Origin: Qipengyuania aquimaris
GTDB taxonomy: Bacteria > Pseudomonadota > Alphaproteobacteria > Sphingomonadales > Sphingomonadaceae
DNA: 64,000 nucleotides
Direction: 5' to 3'
Assembly (NCBI RefSeq): GCF_009827445.1
Contig: NZ_WTYI01000001.1
Span: forward strand, 894,281-958,280
Shown: in pieces, positions 1 to 7,952 of the stretch
How positions within the stretch are numbered: the first letter of the stretch is position 1
Layout of the letters: each line of letters opens with the position of its first letter
Notes under the pieces: model-generated
The model's input: the letters and a program-made list of their open reading frames with translations, nothing else
The model's database searches: none
Told to the model about the DNA's origin: nothing
Translations under genes and position numbers: made by a program

Positions 1-108
1 GAACAGCGCAGTGCGTGCCCCGCCGATGTGCAGGAATCCGGTCGGCGAGGGGGCAAAGCGGGTCACGACTTGCTTTGCGCTGGTACCTGCCGCGGTTTCA
101 CTTGCCAT
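1..108 (-). CDS. gltX: Glutamyl-tRNA synthetase, N-terminal fragment (runs off window)
   Basis: Reading the minus strand from the ATG at 106-108 gives 36 residues before the window edge. They include the class I aminoacyl-tRNA synthetase signature region: RFAPSPTG at residues 17-24, then FLHIGGARTALF at 25-36, where HIGG is the HIGH-type ATP-binding motif. GltX charges tRNA-Glu (and sometimes tRNA-Gln) with glutamate in the cytoplasm. Only the first few percent of the protein is present. The gene is divergent from comEC with about 28 bp between the two start codons, a gltX/comEC/lexA neighbourhood familiar from alphaproteobacteria. Confidence 0.9.
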   Translation of the reverse strand, partial: MASETAAGTSAKQVVTRFAPSPTGFLHIGGARTALF

Positions 109-136
109 CTGCTTTTCTTTCCTTTCAAAGACTTCC

Positions 137-2320
137 ATGGCGATAGAGGGGACGCCACAGGTGCCGTTTGGCGAGCCGGACGGCATCGCCGATGTTGCAG
201 TGCAGCGCCCTTGGCGCATGCGCGCTGTCTTGTCCAGAACGGGTGAGGCCGCAGAGAGGTTTCTGACAGCCTCGTCATTCGACCGCGGGCCCTGGATTAC
301 GGTAGCTTTTGCAGCAGGGATCGGGGCCTGGTTCTTGCTTGATAACCGCTGGCAATGTTCGGTTGCCATGGGTGCTGCCGTGCTGGCGGCCCTGGCTGCG
401 ATAGCCGTGTGGCGTGGACGGGATGATCGCGCGGCCTTACGGCTCGCCGTTACTGTCCTTTCCGTCGCTTTCGCCCTTGGCATGGCGACTGTGTGGAGCA
501 AGTCGGAACTTGTCGGCGCAGCTGCAATCGAACGTCCGACCGTAGTCAGTCTCGATGCCCGCATTCTCGATCGCGAAGAGCAACCGGCCGTAGAACGCGT
601 TCGCCTGACCCTTGCGGCAAGGGATGCAGAGGCAGGCCGGCCGATCAAGGTGAGGGTGAACGTACCTCTCGAAAAGGACGTGGGCGGGCTTGAGGAGGGC
701 GCTCGTGTTCGACTGAAGGCACGGCTCATGCCGCCGTCCGCGCCGATCCTGCCCGGCGCATATGACTTCGCCCGCGCGGCTTGGTTCAAGGGGCTGGCGG
801 CGACCGGCTCCTTGGTCGGGGAGATAGAACTGGTCGAACAGGTCGGTAATCGCAATTCGCCGATCGCGCAGGCACAACGCTTCCTTTCCAAGCACGTCCG
901 ATCCCGGCTCGATGGAGCGCCGGGCACGATCGCAGCGGCATTCGCAAGCGGTGATCGCGGCGGCATATCAGCCGTGGATGAAGACGCCATGCGTGATGCG
1001 GGTTTGACGCACTTGCTGTCGATTAGCGGGTTGCATGTCAGCGCAGTTATCGCCGCTGCCTATTTCCTCGCCAGCAAGCTCTTTGCATTGTGGCCATGGT
1101 TTGCCCTGCGGGTACGCCTACCACTGGTTGCGGCGGCGGTCGGCGCGGGGGCGGGTATCGCCTATACCTTGCTGACCGGCGCGGAGGTCCCGACCGTGCG
1201 CAGCTGTATCGGAGCGATGCTGGTGCTCGGTGCGCTTGCTCTGGGACGCGAACCCTTATCAATGCGCATGGTCGCTGTGGCCGCTGCGGCCGTCCTGTTC
1301 GCTTGGCCGGAGGCACTGGTCGGACCCAGTTTCCAGATGAGCTTTGCGGCGGTTATTGCGATCATCGCGCTGCACAATTCAGAGCCGATACGGGCTTTTC
1401 TGGCGCCGCGGGAGGAAAGCCGCGCGAGGTGGCTGGCGCGGCGTACAGTTATGCTGTTCGTGACAGGGCTTGTCATCGAAATTGCCCTGACACCCGTGGT
1501 GCTTTTCCACTTCCATCGAGCGGGGCTCTACGGCGCGTTTGCCAACGTTGTCGCCATTCCGCTGGTCACCTTCGTCTCGATGCCTCTCATCGCGATCGCG
1601 CTGTTGCTCGACATGGTCGGGGCAGGGGCACCGTTCTGGTGGCTTGTAGGCGTGTCGCTCGACCTATTGCTCGATCTCGCGCACTTCACTGCATCTCAGC
1701 CAGGAGCGGTGAAACTGGTGCCGCATATGGGGCTGGGTATCATCGCCCTCTTCGTAGCGGGAGGGCTGTGGCTGGCGCTGTGGCGAGGCAAGGCGCGGCT
1801 ATGGGGTCTAATCCCGGCAGCACTGGCTGCGCTAATTCTGGCAGTATCGCCCGTGCCGGATATTCTCGTGACGCGCGATGGCGGAAACCTCGGTCTCGTC
1901 GATGAAAGGGGCAATCTCTTCGTCCTGCGAGGTGCGCCGGGCACTTATGCGCGTACCAACATCGTGGAGCTTGCCGGGAGCGAGATAGAACCCCGGAATA
2001 TCCGGGATTACGCGGGCGCCGATTGCAGTGCCGATTTTTGCACGCTCCGGCTGAAAACTAGCGACAGAGAATGGATTGTCCTTGTGGCGTTGAACAAGCA
2101 GCGCGTCGATGAGCGCCAGTTGGCGGCAGCTTGCGAGCTCTCGGATGTCGTTGTCGCGGACCGCTGGCTGCCGCGTAGCTGCATGCCGCGCTGGCTGAAA
2201 CTGGATCGGCGCTATCTCGAGCGTAATGGCGGCGTCGCCATCTATCTGGAAGACGAACAAGTCCGCACCGTGGCATCATCGCAAGGCGATCATGGCTGGT
2301 GGCAACCCGTCCAAGATTGA
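137..2320 (+). CDS. comEC: ComEC/Rec2-family DNA uptake channel protein
   Basis: Polytopic membrane protein of about 727 residues. ComEC forms the inner-membrane channel that takes up single-stranded DNA in natural transformation. Visible parts are two early membrane segments, a soluble OB-like region (DUF4131 type), and then a long Competence domain with the diagnostic SISGLHVSAV stretch and many hydrophobic helices. The C-terminal 150 or so residues resemble the remnant of a beta-lactamase-fold domain but show no HxHxDH metal motif, so nuclease function there is unlikely. I chose the ATG at 137 rather than an upstream ATG at 11, because the longer reading overlaps the gltX start. The ribosome-binding site is poor, so the start is uncertain. 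The gene is convergent with lexA. Confidence 0.88.
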   Translation: MAIEGTPQVPFGEPDGIADVAVQRPWRMRAVLSRTGEAAERFLTASSFDRGPWITVAFAAGIGAWFLLDNRWQCSVAMGAAVLAALAAIAVWRGRDDRAALRLAVTVLSVAFALGMATVWSKSELVGAAAIERPTVVSLDARILDREEQPAVERVRLTLAARDAEAGRPIKVRVNVPLEKDVGGLEEGARVRLKARLMPPSAPILPGAYDFARAAWFKGLAATGSLVGEIELVEQVGNRNSPIAQAQRFLSKHVRSRLDGAPGTIAAAFASGDRGGISAVDEDAMRDAGLTHLLSISGLHVSAVIAAAYFLASKLFALWPWFALRVRLPLVAAAVGAGAGIAYTLLTGAEVPTVRSCIGAMLVLGALALGREPLSMRMVAVAAAAVLFAWPEALVGPSFQMSFAAVIAIIALHNSEPIRAFLAPREESRARWLARRTVMLFVTGLVIEIALTPVVLFHFHRAGLYGAFANVVAIPLVTFVSMPLIAIALLLDMVGAGAPFWWLVGVSLDLLLDLAHFTASQPGAVKLVPHMGLGIIALFVAGGLWLALWRGKARLWGLIPAALAALILAVSPVPDILVTRDGGNLGLVDERGNLFVLRGAPGTYARTNIVELAGSEIEPRNIRDYAGADCSADFCTLRLKTSDREWIVLVALNKQRVDERQLAAACELSDVVVADRWLPRSCMPRWLKLDRRYLERNGGVAIYLEDEQVRTVASSQGDHGWWQPVQD

Positions 2321-2333
2321 CGAAACCCAAAGA

Positions 2334-2361
2334 GAAAGGGCGCCCTGCTGGACGCCCTTTC
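2334..2361. terminator. Bidirectional hairpin between comEC and lexA
   Basis: A 9-bp perfect inverted repeat, GAAAGGGCG (2334-2342) and CGCCCTTTC (2353-2361), lies in the 65-bp gap between the convergent stop codons of comEC and lexA. A-rich and T-rich flanks on both sides fit an intrinsic terminator serving both genes. Confidence 0.75.
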
Positions 2362-2385
2362 GAAAATTCAAACTATAGATGGGTC

Positions 2386-3090
2386 TTAGTGGTAGCGACG
2401 CAGGAGGCCTGCCAGCTTGCCCTGAACCTGCACGCGGTTCGCTTCGTAGACCTGCGGGTCGTATGCGCCATTGGCCGGATCCAGGCGGATCATCGGGCCT
2501 TCCTTGCGCAGGTATTTGAGAGTGGCTTCCTCGTTATCGACCAGAGCCACCACGATTTCCCCGTCACGGGCCGAATCGGCCCTGCGGACGAGGGCGAAGT
2601 CGCCATCGAAGATACCGGCTTCGATCATCGAATCGCCCGACACTTCCAGCGCGTAGTGATCGCCCGGTCCGAGCAGCGCTGCGGGGACCGGCATGCTCGA
2701 CTGGCCTTCGATCGCTTCGATCGGGGCGCCGGCCGCGATCCGGCCGTGCAGCGGGACTTCGATGATATCGTTCGCAGGTGAGGGCGCCACCTGTTTCGCC
2801 GCGTGGGCCGCGAGTATCGTGTCATTCGCCGCGGGAGCGGGCGAGGGTGCGGGAGCATTCGATCCGGTCACCGCATCTTCGGGCAGCTTGATCACTTCCA
2901 GGGCGCGCGCACGGTTCGGCAAGCGGCGGATGAAACCGCGTTCTTCCAGGGCCGAGATCAGCCGGTGAACGCCAGACTTGCTCTTGAGATCGAGGGCTTC
3001 CTTCATCTCTTCGAACGAAGGCGAAATACCGGTGTCTTCCAACTTTTGCTGGATGAAGCGGATCAGTTCATGCTGCTTTGCGGTCAGCAT
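2386..3090 (-). CDS. lexA: LexA SOS repressor / autoprotease
   Basis: A 234-residue LexA. It represses DNA-damage genes and self-cleaves when RecA filaments form. The winged helix-turn-helix covers about residues 1-65. A long Ala/Pro-rich linker (about 75-108) separates it from the S24 peptidase domain. The cleavage bond is A120-G121 (HGRIAAG), the nucleophile is S154 in SGDSM and the general base is K192 in EEATLKYL. The protein is somewhat longer than E. coli LexA (202 aa) because of the linker, as is common in alphaproteobacteria. It is downstream of moaC on the same strand but has its own SOS box, so it is probably autoregulated and transcribed separately. Confidence 0.97.
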   Translation of the reverse strand: MLTAKQHELIRFIQQKLEDTGISPSFEEMKEALDLKSKSGVHRLISALEERGFIRRLPNRARALEVIKLPEDAVTGSNAPAPSPAPAANDTILAAHAAKQVAPSPANDIIEVPLHGRIAAGAPIEAIEGQSSMPVPAALLGPGDHYALEVSGDSMIEAGIFDGDFALVRRADSARDGEIVVALVDNEEATLKYLRKEGPMIRLDPANGAYDPQVYEANRVQVQGKLAGLLRRYH

Positions 3091-3109
3091 AGGTCACTCC
3101 CATATTCCT

Positions 3110-3138
3110 GTTCACAACCTTGTGAACGAATGTGGAAC
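3110..3138 (-). promoter_or_regulatory. SOS box / LexA operator upstream of lexA
   Basis: On the minus strand the sequence GTTC-CACATTC-GTTC (plus-strand 3124-3138, GAAC-N7-GAAC) matches the alphaproteobacterial LexA box GTTC-N7-GTTC exactly. Its inner GTTC overlaps an 18-bp near-palindrome, GTTCACAA-GG-TTGTGAAC (3110-3127). The site ends 19-34 bp upstream of the lexA ATG, as expected for autorepression. Confidence 0.9.
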
Positions 3139-3215
3139 AATTAGGCAACCAATTTTCGTAAGTCAAGCAATTCAGCCATTTCGGAGGTGATTGCAGCGGA
3201 ACAACCGTTCTCGTT

Positions 3216-3689
3216 TCAGTCCCGGGCGTGCCAGTCGCCGGATTTGCCACCGGTCTTGGCGATCAGGCGGATGCCGTCGATCCGCATTCCCTCATCGAGC
3301 GCCTTGCCCATGTCGTATAGGGTGAGCAAGGCGACGCTCGCGGCGGTCAGCGCCTCCATCTCCACACCGGTCTTGCCATTAAGCGAAGCTGTTGCAACGA
3401 CTCGTATGGCATCGTCTTCAGGGTGGAACTCTATAGAAACAGCTTCGAGACCCAGCGGGTGGCACAGCGGGATCAACTCACCGGTCTTCTTCGCCGCCAT
3501 TATACCCGCAATGCGGGCGGCGGCGATTGCGTCACCCTTTGGCAGATCGCCTTGCGTGATCGCGGCGAGCCCTTCGGCAGTCATGAGAATTCGGCCTTCG
3601 GCAGTTGCAGAGCGCCGTGTCACCAGCTTGCCCGATACGTCGACCATGTGAGCCGCGCCGTCTTCGTCAAGATGCGTCAGCTTACTCAT
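3216..3689 (-). CDS. moaC: Cyclic pyranopterin monophosphate synthase MoaC
   Basis: A 157-residue MoaC, full length for the family. With MoaA it converts GTP to cyclic pyranopterin monophosphate, the first stage of molybdenum cofactor synthesis. Recognisable segments are the substrate-binding [10 protein letters not shown] near residue 75, the helix [20 protein letters not shown], and the C-terminal active-site lysine motif [10 protein letters not shown]. The start overlaps the trpC stop by 4 bases (ATGA), so it is translated from the trp operon. The usual alphaproteobacterial neighbour moeA is absent; lexA follows directly after 125 bp. Confidence 0.96.
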   Translation of the reverse strand: MSKLTHLDEDGAAHMVDVSGKLVTRRSATAEGRILMTAEGLAAITQGDLPKGDAIAAARIAGIMAAKKTGELIPLCHPLGLEAVSIEFHPEDDAIRVVATASLNGKTGVEMEALTAASVALLTLYDMGKALDEGMRIDGIRLIAKTGGKSGDWHARD

Positions 3690-4489
3690 GCCTTTGCGGC
3701 TTTTTCACCGTGCAACAGGCGACGCGTTGCGAGTTCGACATCGGGCTGTCTCATCAGGCTTTCACCGACGAGGAAGCTTTTCACACCCGATTGGGCGAGA
3801 CGGAGGCAATCATCATGCGTGAAGATTCCGCTCTCTCCCACCAACAGGGCATTCTCAGGAGCAAACGCTGCAAGCCGTTCGGTGGTGGCAAGATCGGTCT
3901 CGAAGGTCTTCAGATTGCGATTGTTGACACCAAGCAGGCGCGATCGGAGGCTGCTCGCGCGGGCAAGCTCTTCCTCGTCGTGAACCTCGACCAGGACATC
4001 CATGCCGCGCTCGATCGCCGCAGCTTCGATCTCCGCCATTGCTCCATCGTCCAGTGCGGCGACGATGATGAGGATCGCGTCGGCCCCGAGGGCACGCGCT
4101 TCGGCAACCTGCCAAGGATCGACCATAAAGTCCTTGCGCAAAACAGGGAGGTCACAAGCTGCGCGCGCCTCGACCAGATAGTCCTCGTGACCCTGGAAAT
4201 ATGGCGCGTCGGTCAGCACCGACAGGCAACTTGCCCCGCCGGCGGCATAAGCGCGCGCATGGTCGGCCGGTGCGAAATCGTCCCGGATCAACCCTTTGGA
4301 GGGCGAAGCTTTCTTGATTTCCGCGATCAGGCCGAAGCCCGATTGCTGAGCTTTTTCGAGCGCTTTCATGAACCCGCGCGGTTCTGTCTGTCCGGCCGCG
4401 CGGCTGTCCAGGTGGTCGAGCGTTGCGCCCCTGCGCCGCGCCGCGACTTCGTCACGCTTAGTGGCGCAAATTTCGTCGAGCTTGTTCAT
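3686..4489 (-). CDS. trpC: Indole-3-glycerol phosphate synthase
   Basis: A 267-residue monofunctional TrpC (TIM barrel) that closes the indole ring of 1-(2-carboxyphenylamino)-deoxyribulose phosphate in tryptophan synthesis. Family motifs are present in order: [39 protein letters not shown] and FLVGESLMR, carrying the catalytic Lys and Glu residues. It overlaps trpD upstream and moaC downstream by 4 bases each. It is not fused to TrpF, unlike the E. coli enzyme. Confidence 0.97.
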   Translation of the reverse strand: MNKLDEICATKRDEVAARRRGATLDHLDSRAAGQTEPRGFMKALEKAQQSGFGLIAEIKKASPSKGLIRDDFAPADHARAYAAGGASCLSVLTDAPYFQGHEDYLVEARAACDLPVLRKDFMVDPWQVAEARALGADAILIIVAALDDGAMAEIEAAAIERGMDVLVEVHDEEELARASSLRSRLLGVNNRNLKTFETDLATTERLAAFAPENALLVGESGIFTHDDCLRLAQSGVKSFLVGESLMRQPDVELATRRLLHGEKAAKA

Positions 4490-5478
4490 TGCGCCAGTGC
4501 AATCCAGTCGGTCAGCAGCTTGCGGGCACGGCCGCTGTCGATTGCCTCGGCAGCGAGTTCGGCAGCCTCCGTCCAGTCGTCGGATTTTCCCGCCACGATC
4601 AAGGTAGCAGCGGCATTGAAGAGCACCGCATCGCGATAGGCGCCGGGTGTCCCGAACAGCAGCGCTTCCAGAGCCTTTGCGTTGTGTAGGGGACCTCCGC
4701 CGCGAATGGCTTCGACGGGAGCGTGGGCAAGATTGGCCTGCACCGCGACGACCCGGCGCATTTCGAAATCATGGTCGCGCACATCGGCAAGTTCGTTACC
4801 GCCTGCAAGCGACAGTTCGTCGAGACCTTCGTCACCGGAAACGATGAAGCTGCGCTCCGTCCCGAGAGTGGCCTTGGCCCTTGCATAGATCGGGACATAG
4901 GCGGGCCGGGCGATCCCGATAAGCTGGCGCTTCACTCCGGCCGGATTGGACAGCGGACCCATCAGGTTGAAGATTGTTCGAACACCCAGCTTCTGGCGGA
5001 TGGGCTGGATGCGCCCCATCGCCGGGTGGTGGTTCTTCGCGAACAGGAAGCAGATGCCGAGTTTCTCAAGCGTTTTCTCGGCGGTGCGGCCGACGGCATC
5101 CATGTCGAGGCCGAGAGCTTCCAGCGTATCGGCGGCCCCGGACTTGGAGCTTGCGGCACGATTGCCATGCTTGGCGACCGGAACCCCGCAGGAAGCGATG
5201 ACCAGGCTGACAGCGGTCGAAACATTCAGGGTGTGGTGGCCGTCACCGCCGGTGCCGCAGCAATCGACAGTGCCTTCGGGCGCTTCAATCGGGATCAGAC
5301 GGGCACGCAAAGCACGGGCCGCGCCTGCAATTTCTTCCGCCGTCTCGCTACGCGAGGACATATCTACGAGAAAGCGAGCAATCTCCTCGTCGCTGGTCTC
5401 GCCATCCAGGATCCAGCCGAAAACCTCTTCGGATTGGGCCGCATCGAGATGTGTGTCTGCAGAGGGTAGCTGTTTCAT
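4486..5478 (-). CDS. trpD: Anthranilate phosphoribosyltransferase
   Basis: TrpD transfers phosphoribose from PRPP to anthranilate. About 330 residues, normal for a stand-alone TrpD. It shows the glycine-rich PRPP motif [14 protein letters not shown] and the anthranilate-site segment [25 protein letters not shown] region (key residues K, N, R, S). I chose the ATG at 5478 because it overlaps the trpG TGA stop (ATGA). A start 27 bases upstream would extend well into trpG. The 3' end overlaps trpC by 4 bases. Confidence 0.97.
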   Translation of the reverse strand: MKQLPSADTHLDAAQSEEVFGWILDGETSDEEIARFLVDMSSRSETAEEIAGAARALRARLIPIEAPEGTVDCCGTGGDGHHTLNVSTAVSLVIASCGVPVAKHGNRAASSKSGAADTLEALGLDMDAVGRTAEKTLEKLGICFLFAKNHHPAMGRIQPIRQKLGVRTIFNLMGPLSNPAGVKRQLIGIARPAYVPIYARAKATLGTERSFIVSGDEGLDELSLAGGNELADVRDHDFEMRRVVAVQANLAHAPVEAIRGGGPLHNAKALEALLFGTPGAYRDAVLFNAAATLIVAGKSDDWTEAAELAAEAIDSGRARKLLTDWIALAQ

Positions 5479-6089
5479 GCCGGAACCTTGGCGGGGATAC
5501 CGCAAATCTTGAGGAAGTTCGCGAGAAGGGCATGGCCATGCTCTGTCGCGATGCTTTCAGGGTGGAACTGCACGCCGTGAATGGGCAACACGCGGTGGCG
5601 GAAGCCCATGACGCTGATCCCGTCGAGACCCGGGGTTTCGCTATGCGCATTCGCTGACAGGGTGTCGGGAATTTCTTCGACTACGAGCGAGTGATAACGG
5701 GTCGCGAGGAACGGCGATGGCAGCCCTTCGAAGACGCCAGTCGCGTCATGCGTTACCGGGCTGGTCTTGCCATGCATCAAGCCGCCACGAACCACCTTGC
5801 CGCCAAAATGCTGGCCGATGGCCTGATGTCCGAGGCACACCCCGAGGAGCGGTTTTCCCGCATCGGCAGCAGCAGCGACGAGATCGAGGCTCACGCCCGC
5901 CTCGTTCGGTGTGCAGGGGCCGGGCGAGATCAGGAAACCGGCAGCGCCGCTGTCCAAAGCCTGTGCGGCGGTGATGGCGTCATTGCGAACGACTTCGACC
6001 TCGGCCCCCAGCTCCATAAGATAGTGGACGAGGTTGAAAGTGAAGCTGTCGTAATTGTCGACGACGAGGATAGATCGGTTTTCGGTCAT
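5475..6089 (-). CDS. trpG: Anthranilate synthase component II (glutamine amidotransferase)
   Basis: A class I glutamine amidotransferase of about 204 residues that supplies ammonia to TrpE. The N-terminal [16 protein letters not shown] is diagnostic for TrpG/PabA. The catalytic cysteine is in [11 protein letters not shown], and the His-Glu pair is in GVQFHPES. The ATG at 6089 ([11 protein letters not shown]) fits family alignments; an ATG 12 bases upstream is also possible. It is separated from trpE by two unrelated genes but remains in the same transcription direction. It may also serve folate synthesis, as TrpG/PabA proteins often do. Confidence 0.95.
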   Translation of the reverse strand: MTENRSILVVDNYDSFTFNLVHYLMELGAEVEVVRNDAITAAQALDSGAAGFLISPGPCTPNEAGVSLDLVAAAADAGKPLLGVCLGHQAIGQHFGGKVVRGGLMHGKTSPVTHDATGVFEGLPSPFLATRYHSLVVEEIPDTLSANAHSETPGLDGISVMGFRHRVLPIHGVQFHPESIATEHGHALLANFLKICGIPAKVPA

Positions 6090-6148
6090 TCGGCTCGTCA
6101 ATGGCTGGGCAGGCGACGGGTTTCAAGCAAGCTTTGCGTCGCGCGGCG

Positions 6149-7111
6149 TCAGGCCTGCTTGCCGGCCAATTCGTCGGTCGCGCGCACGAGCCCGTCGACT
6201 ATGCCCGGCTCGCTCGCGCTGTGACCGGCATCATGGACTATGTGCAGCTTGGCTTCGGGCCACGCTTTCTTGAGCGCCCAGGCGCTGGTCGGAGGGGTAC
6301 AGATGTCGTGACGCCCTTGCACGATGATGCCCGGGATGCCGGCAATATTGCCGATGTCGCGGAGCAGCTGCGCTTCTTCGAGGTAGAAGTCATTGAGGAA
6401 GTAGCGCGCACAGATACGCGCGAAAGGCAGCGCCTTGGACGCGTCGGCAAAGCTTTCCAGCAAATCGTGGTTGGGCAATAGCGTCGCCACCTGGCCTTCC
6501 CAGATCGACCACGCCTTTGCCGCAGTCAGCCTTGTATCCTGATCATCGCTCGTCAGGCGCGCGTAATAGGCTTTAACCAGGTCGTCGCGTTCGTCTTCGG
6601 GAATGATCGAGATAAAATCGTCCCACGCTTCCGCCATGATCTGGCTCGCGCCATAACGATAAAGCCAGCCTTTCTCCTCCGCGCGGGCGAGGAAGACACC
6701 GCGCAGGACAAGTTCGCTGACCCGCTCGGGGTATTTCTGCGCATAGGCGAGCGCGAGCGTAGAACCCCAGCTACCGCCGAATGCCTGCCACTTCTCGTAG
6801 CCGCACATTTCGCGCAGGCGCTCAATATCCTCGACGATCCGCCAGGTATCATTGTTCTCGATCTCGGCGAAGGGAAGTGACTTTCCGCAGCCGCGCTGGT
6901 CGAACAGCAGGACGTCATAAAGTTCCGGGTCCCACTGGCGCCGATGGTCGGGACTCATCCCGCCGCCCGGTCCACCGTGGAGAAATACCGCAGGCTTCGC
7001 CCCTGGTGTGCCGACGCGTTCGTAATACAGCGAATGACATTCGCCGACGTCGAGCATCCCGGTCTCGTAGGGCTCTATCTCCGGATAGAGCGTCCGCAGA
7101 TCATTCGTCAT
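6149..7111 (-). CDS. pip: Proline iminopeptidase (alpha/beta hydrolase, S33)
   Basis: A 320-residue S33-family aminopeptidase that removes N-terminal proline from peptides. The N-terminus LRTLYPEIEPYETGML and the HGGPGGGMSPDHRRQWDP oxyanion segment are typical of bacterial Pip. The nucleophile is the serine in GGSWGSTLALAYAQ, the acid is in the GRHDICTP segment and the base is in VHDAGHSA. I chose the ATG at 7111; the longer reading begins inside the upstream gene. It overlaps the upstream lipoprotein gene by 11 bases and lies between trpE and trpG, an unusual place for a peptidase. It probably came to share the trp transcript. Confidence 0.93.
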   Translation of the reverse strand: MTNDLRTLYPEIEPYETGMLDVGECHSLYYERVGTPGAKPAVFLHGGPGGGMSPDHRRQWDPELYDVLLFDQRGCGKSLPFAEIENNDTWRIVEDIERLREMCGYEKWQAFGGSWGSTLALAYAQKYPERVSELVLRGVFLARAEEKGWLYRYGASQIMAEAWDDFISIIPEDERDDLVKAYYARLTSDDQDTRLTAAKAWSIWEGQVATLLPNHDLLESFADASKALPFARICARYFLNDFYLEEAQLLRDIGNIAGIPGIIVQGRHDICTPPTSAWALKKAWPEAKLHIVHDAGHSASEPGIVDGLVRATDELAGKQA

Positions 7112-7952
7112 CCGATGTATCCTTCCTTTCGACCACCACGATCGGACCGATGGGGGCACCGGTGTCGAGTCTTTCCGTAGCGGGGTTCCAGAGCGCCGAC
7201 ACGTTCCCATCAAGAAAAAGGGCATCGGTGGCGTTCAGTTCGTCTTTGAAGAAGCGGGCCAGCTTCCCGAACGAAAGCGGGGCATTGGAAATCACGAAGT
7301 GCGCCCGTCCACGTTCGTCCATCCCGACTCCGTTGCGCACAAACCGTGATGGACCGTCGCGGGTTATCTCGGGATGGATTTCGCCATCAATCACCAACAT
7401 CGGTCCGGATTGCGTCCCGAATTCCGGTCGGTCGGAAACATTGGCGAGGAAATCATCAGTCGTTCGGATCTCCCACTGATCCCCGGTGCCGAAAAACACC
7501 CCGTTGGGTTTCATGTGGAAGTTGCCGTCACCGTCGTTTGTATTGAGAGTTGCCAGACGCTGCGAATTCACCACGAAATATCCGATCGGTCGCCCGTCCT
7601 CGCCGTACATCCCCGCGTTCATTGCAAAAGCCAGACCGCTCGCACCGCGAGCACGGGAAAAGGCCGTCAAACTGCGGTAGGGATCGCCGCCATCGGGTCC
7701 CAACGTCATGGCAATCCGGTGACGCGACGGCACCGCAAGGCAATGTGTGAGTGAGGTATCCTCGAAAATGATCGCACGACAGGCGCTTTCCACCTGGGAC
7801 GTGACCGATGATGCGCCTGATGCGGAAGGCGACGGGGAAGGCGATGCCTCCGCCTGACCGTCGATGCGGGTGCGCGTGACTGGTTCCCCCGCTGGCGGCG
7901 GCTCGCAAGAGGAAAGGATCAGGGCTGAAAGTGCGACCAGAACGTATTTCAT
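7101..7952 (-). CDS. Lipoprotein with phosphodiester glycosidase (NAGPA/DUF2233) domain
   Basis: About 283 residues. The N-terminus MKYVLVALSALILSSC is a lipoprotein signal with lipobox LSSC, followed by a Pro/Ser/Ala-rich linker (SPSPSPSASG). The folded part resembles the NAGPA/DUF2233 phosphodiester glycosidase family: AFAMNAGMYGEDGRPIGYFV, FHMKPNGVFF, TQSGPMLVIDG and a C-terminal ALFLDGNVSALW segment. Family members cleave sugar-phosphodiester bonds, but the substrate here is unknown. I chose the ATG at 7952 because it overlaps the trpE stop (ATGA) and gives a proper signal peptide. It lies between trpE and pip, so expression may follow the trp operon. Confidence 0.85.
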   Translation of the reverse strand: MKYVLVALSALILSSCEPPPAGEPVTRTRIDGQAEASPSPSPSASGASSVTSQVESACRAIIFEDTSLTHCLAVPSRHRIAMTLGPDGGDPYRSLTAFSRARGASGLAFAMNAGMYGEDGRPIGYFVVNSQRLATLNTNDGDGNFHMKPNGVFFGTGDQWEIRTTDDFLANVSDRPEFGTQSGPMLVIDGEIHPEITRDGPSRFVRNGVGMDERGRAHFVISNAPLSFGKLARFFKDELNATDALFLDGNVSALWNPATERLDTGAPIGPIVVVERKDTSDDE

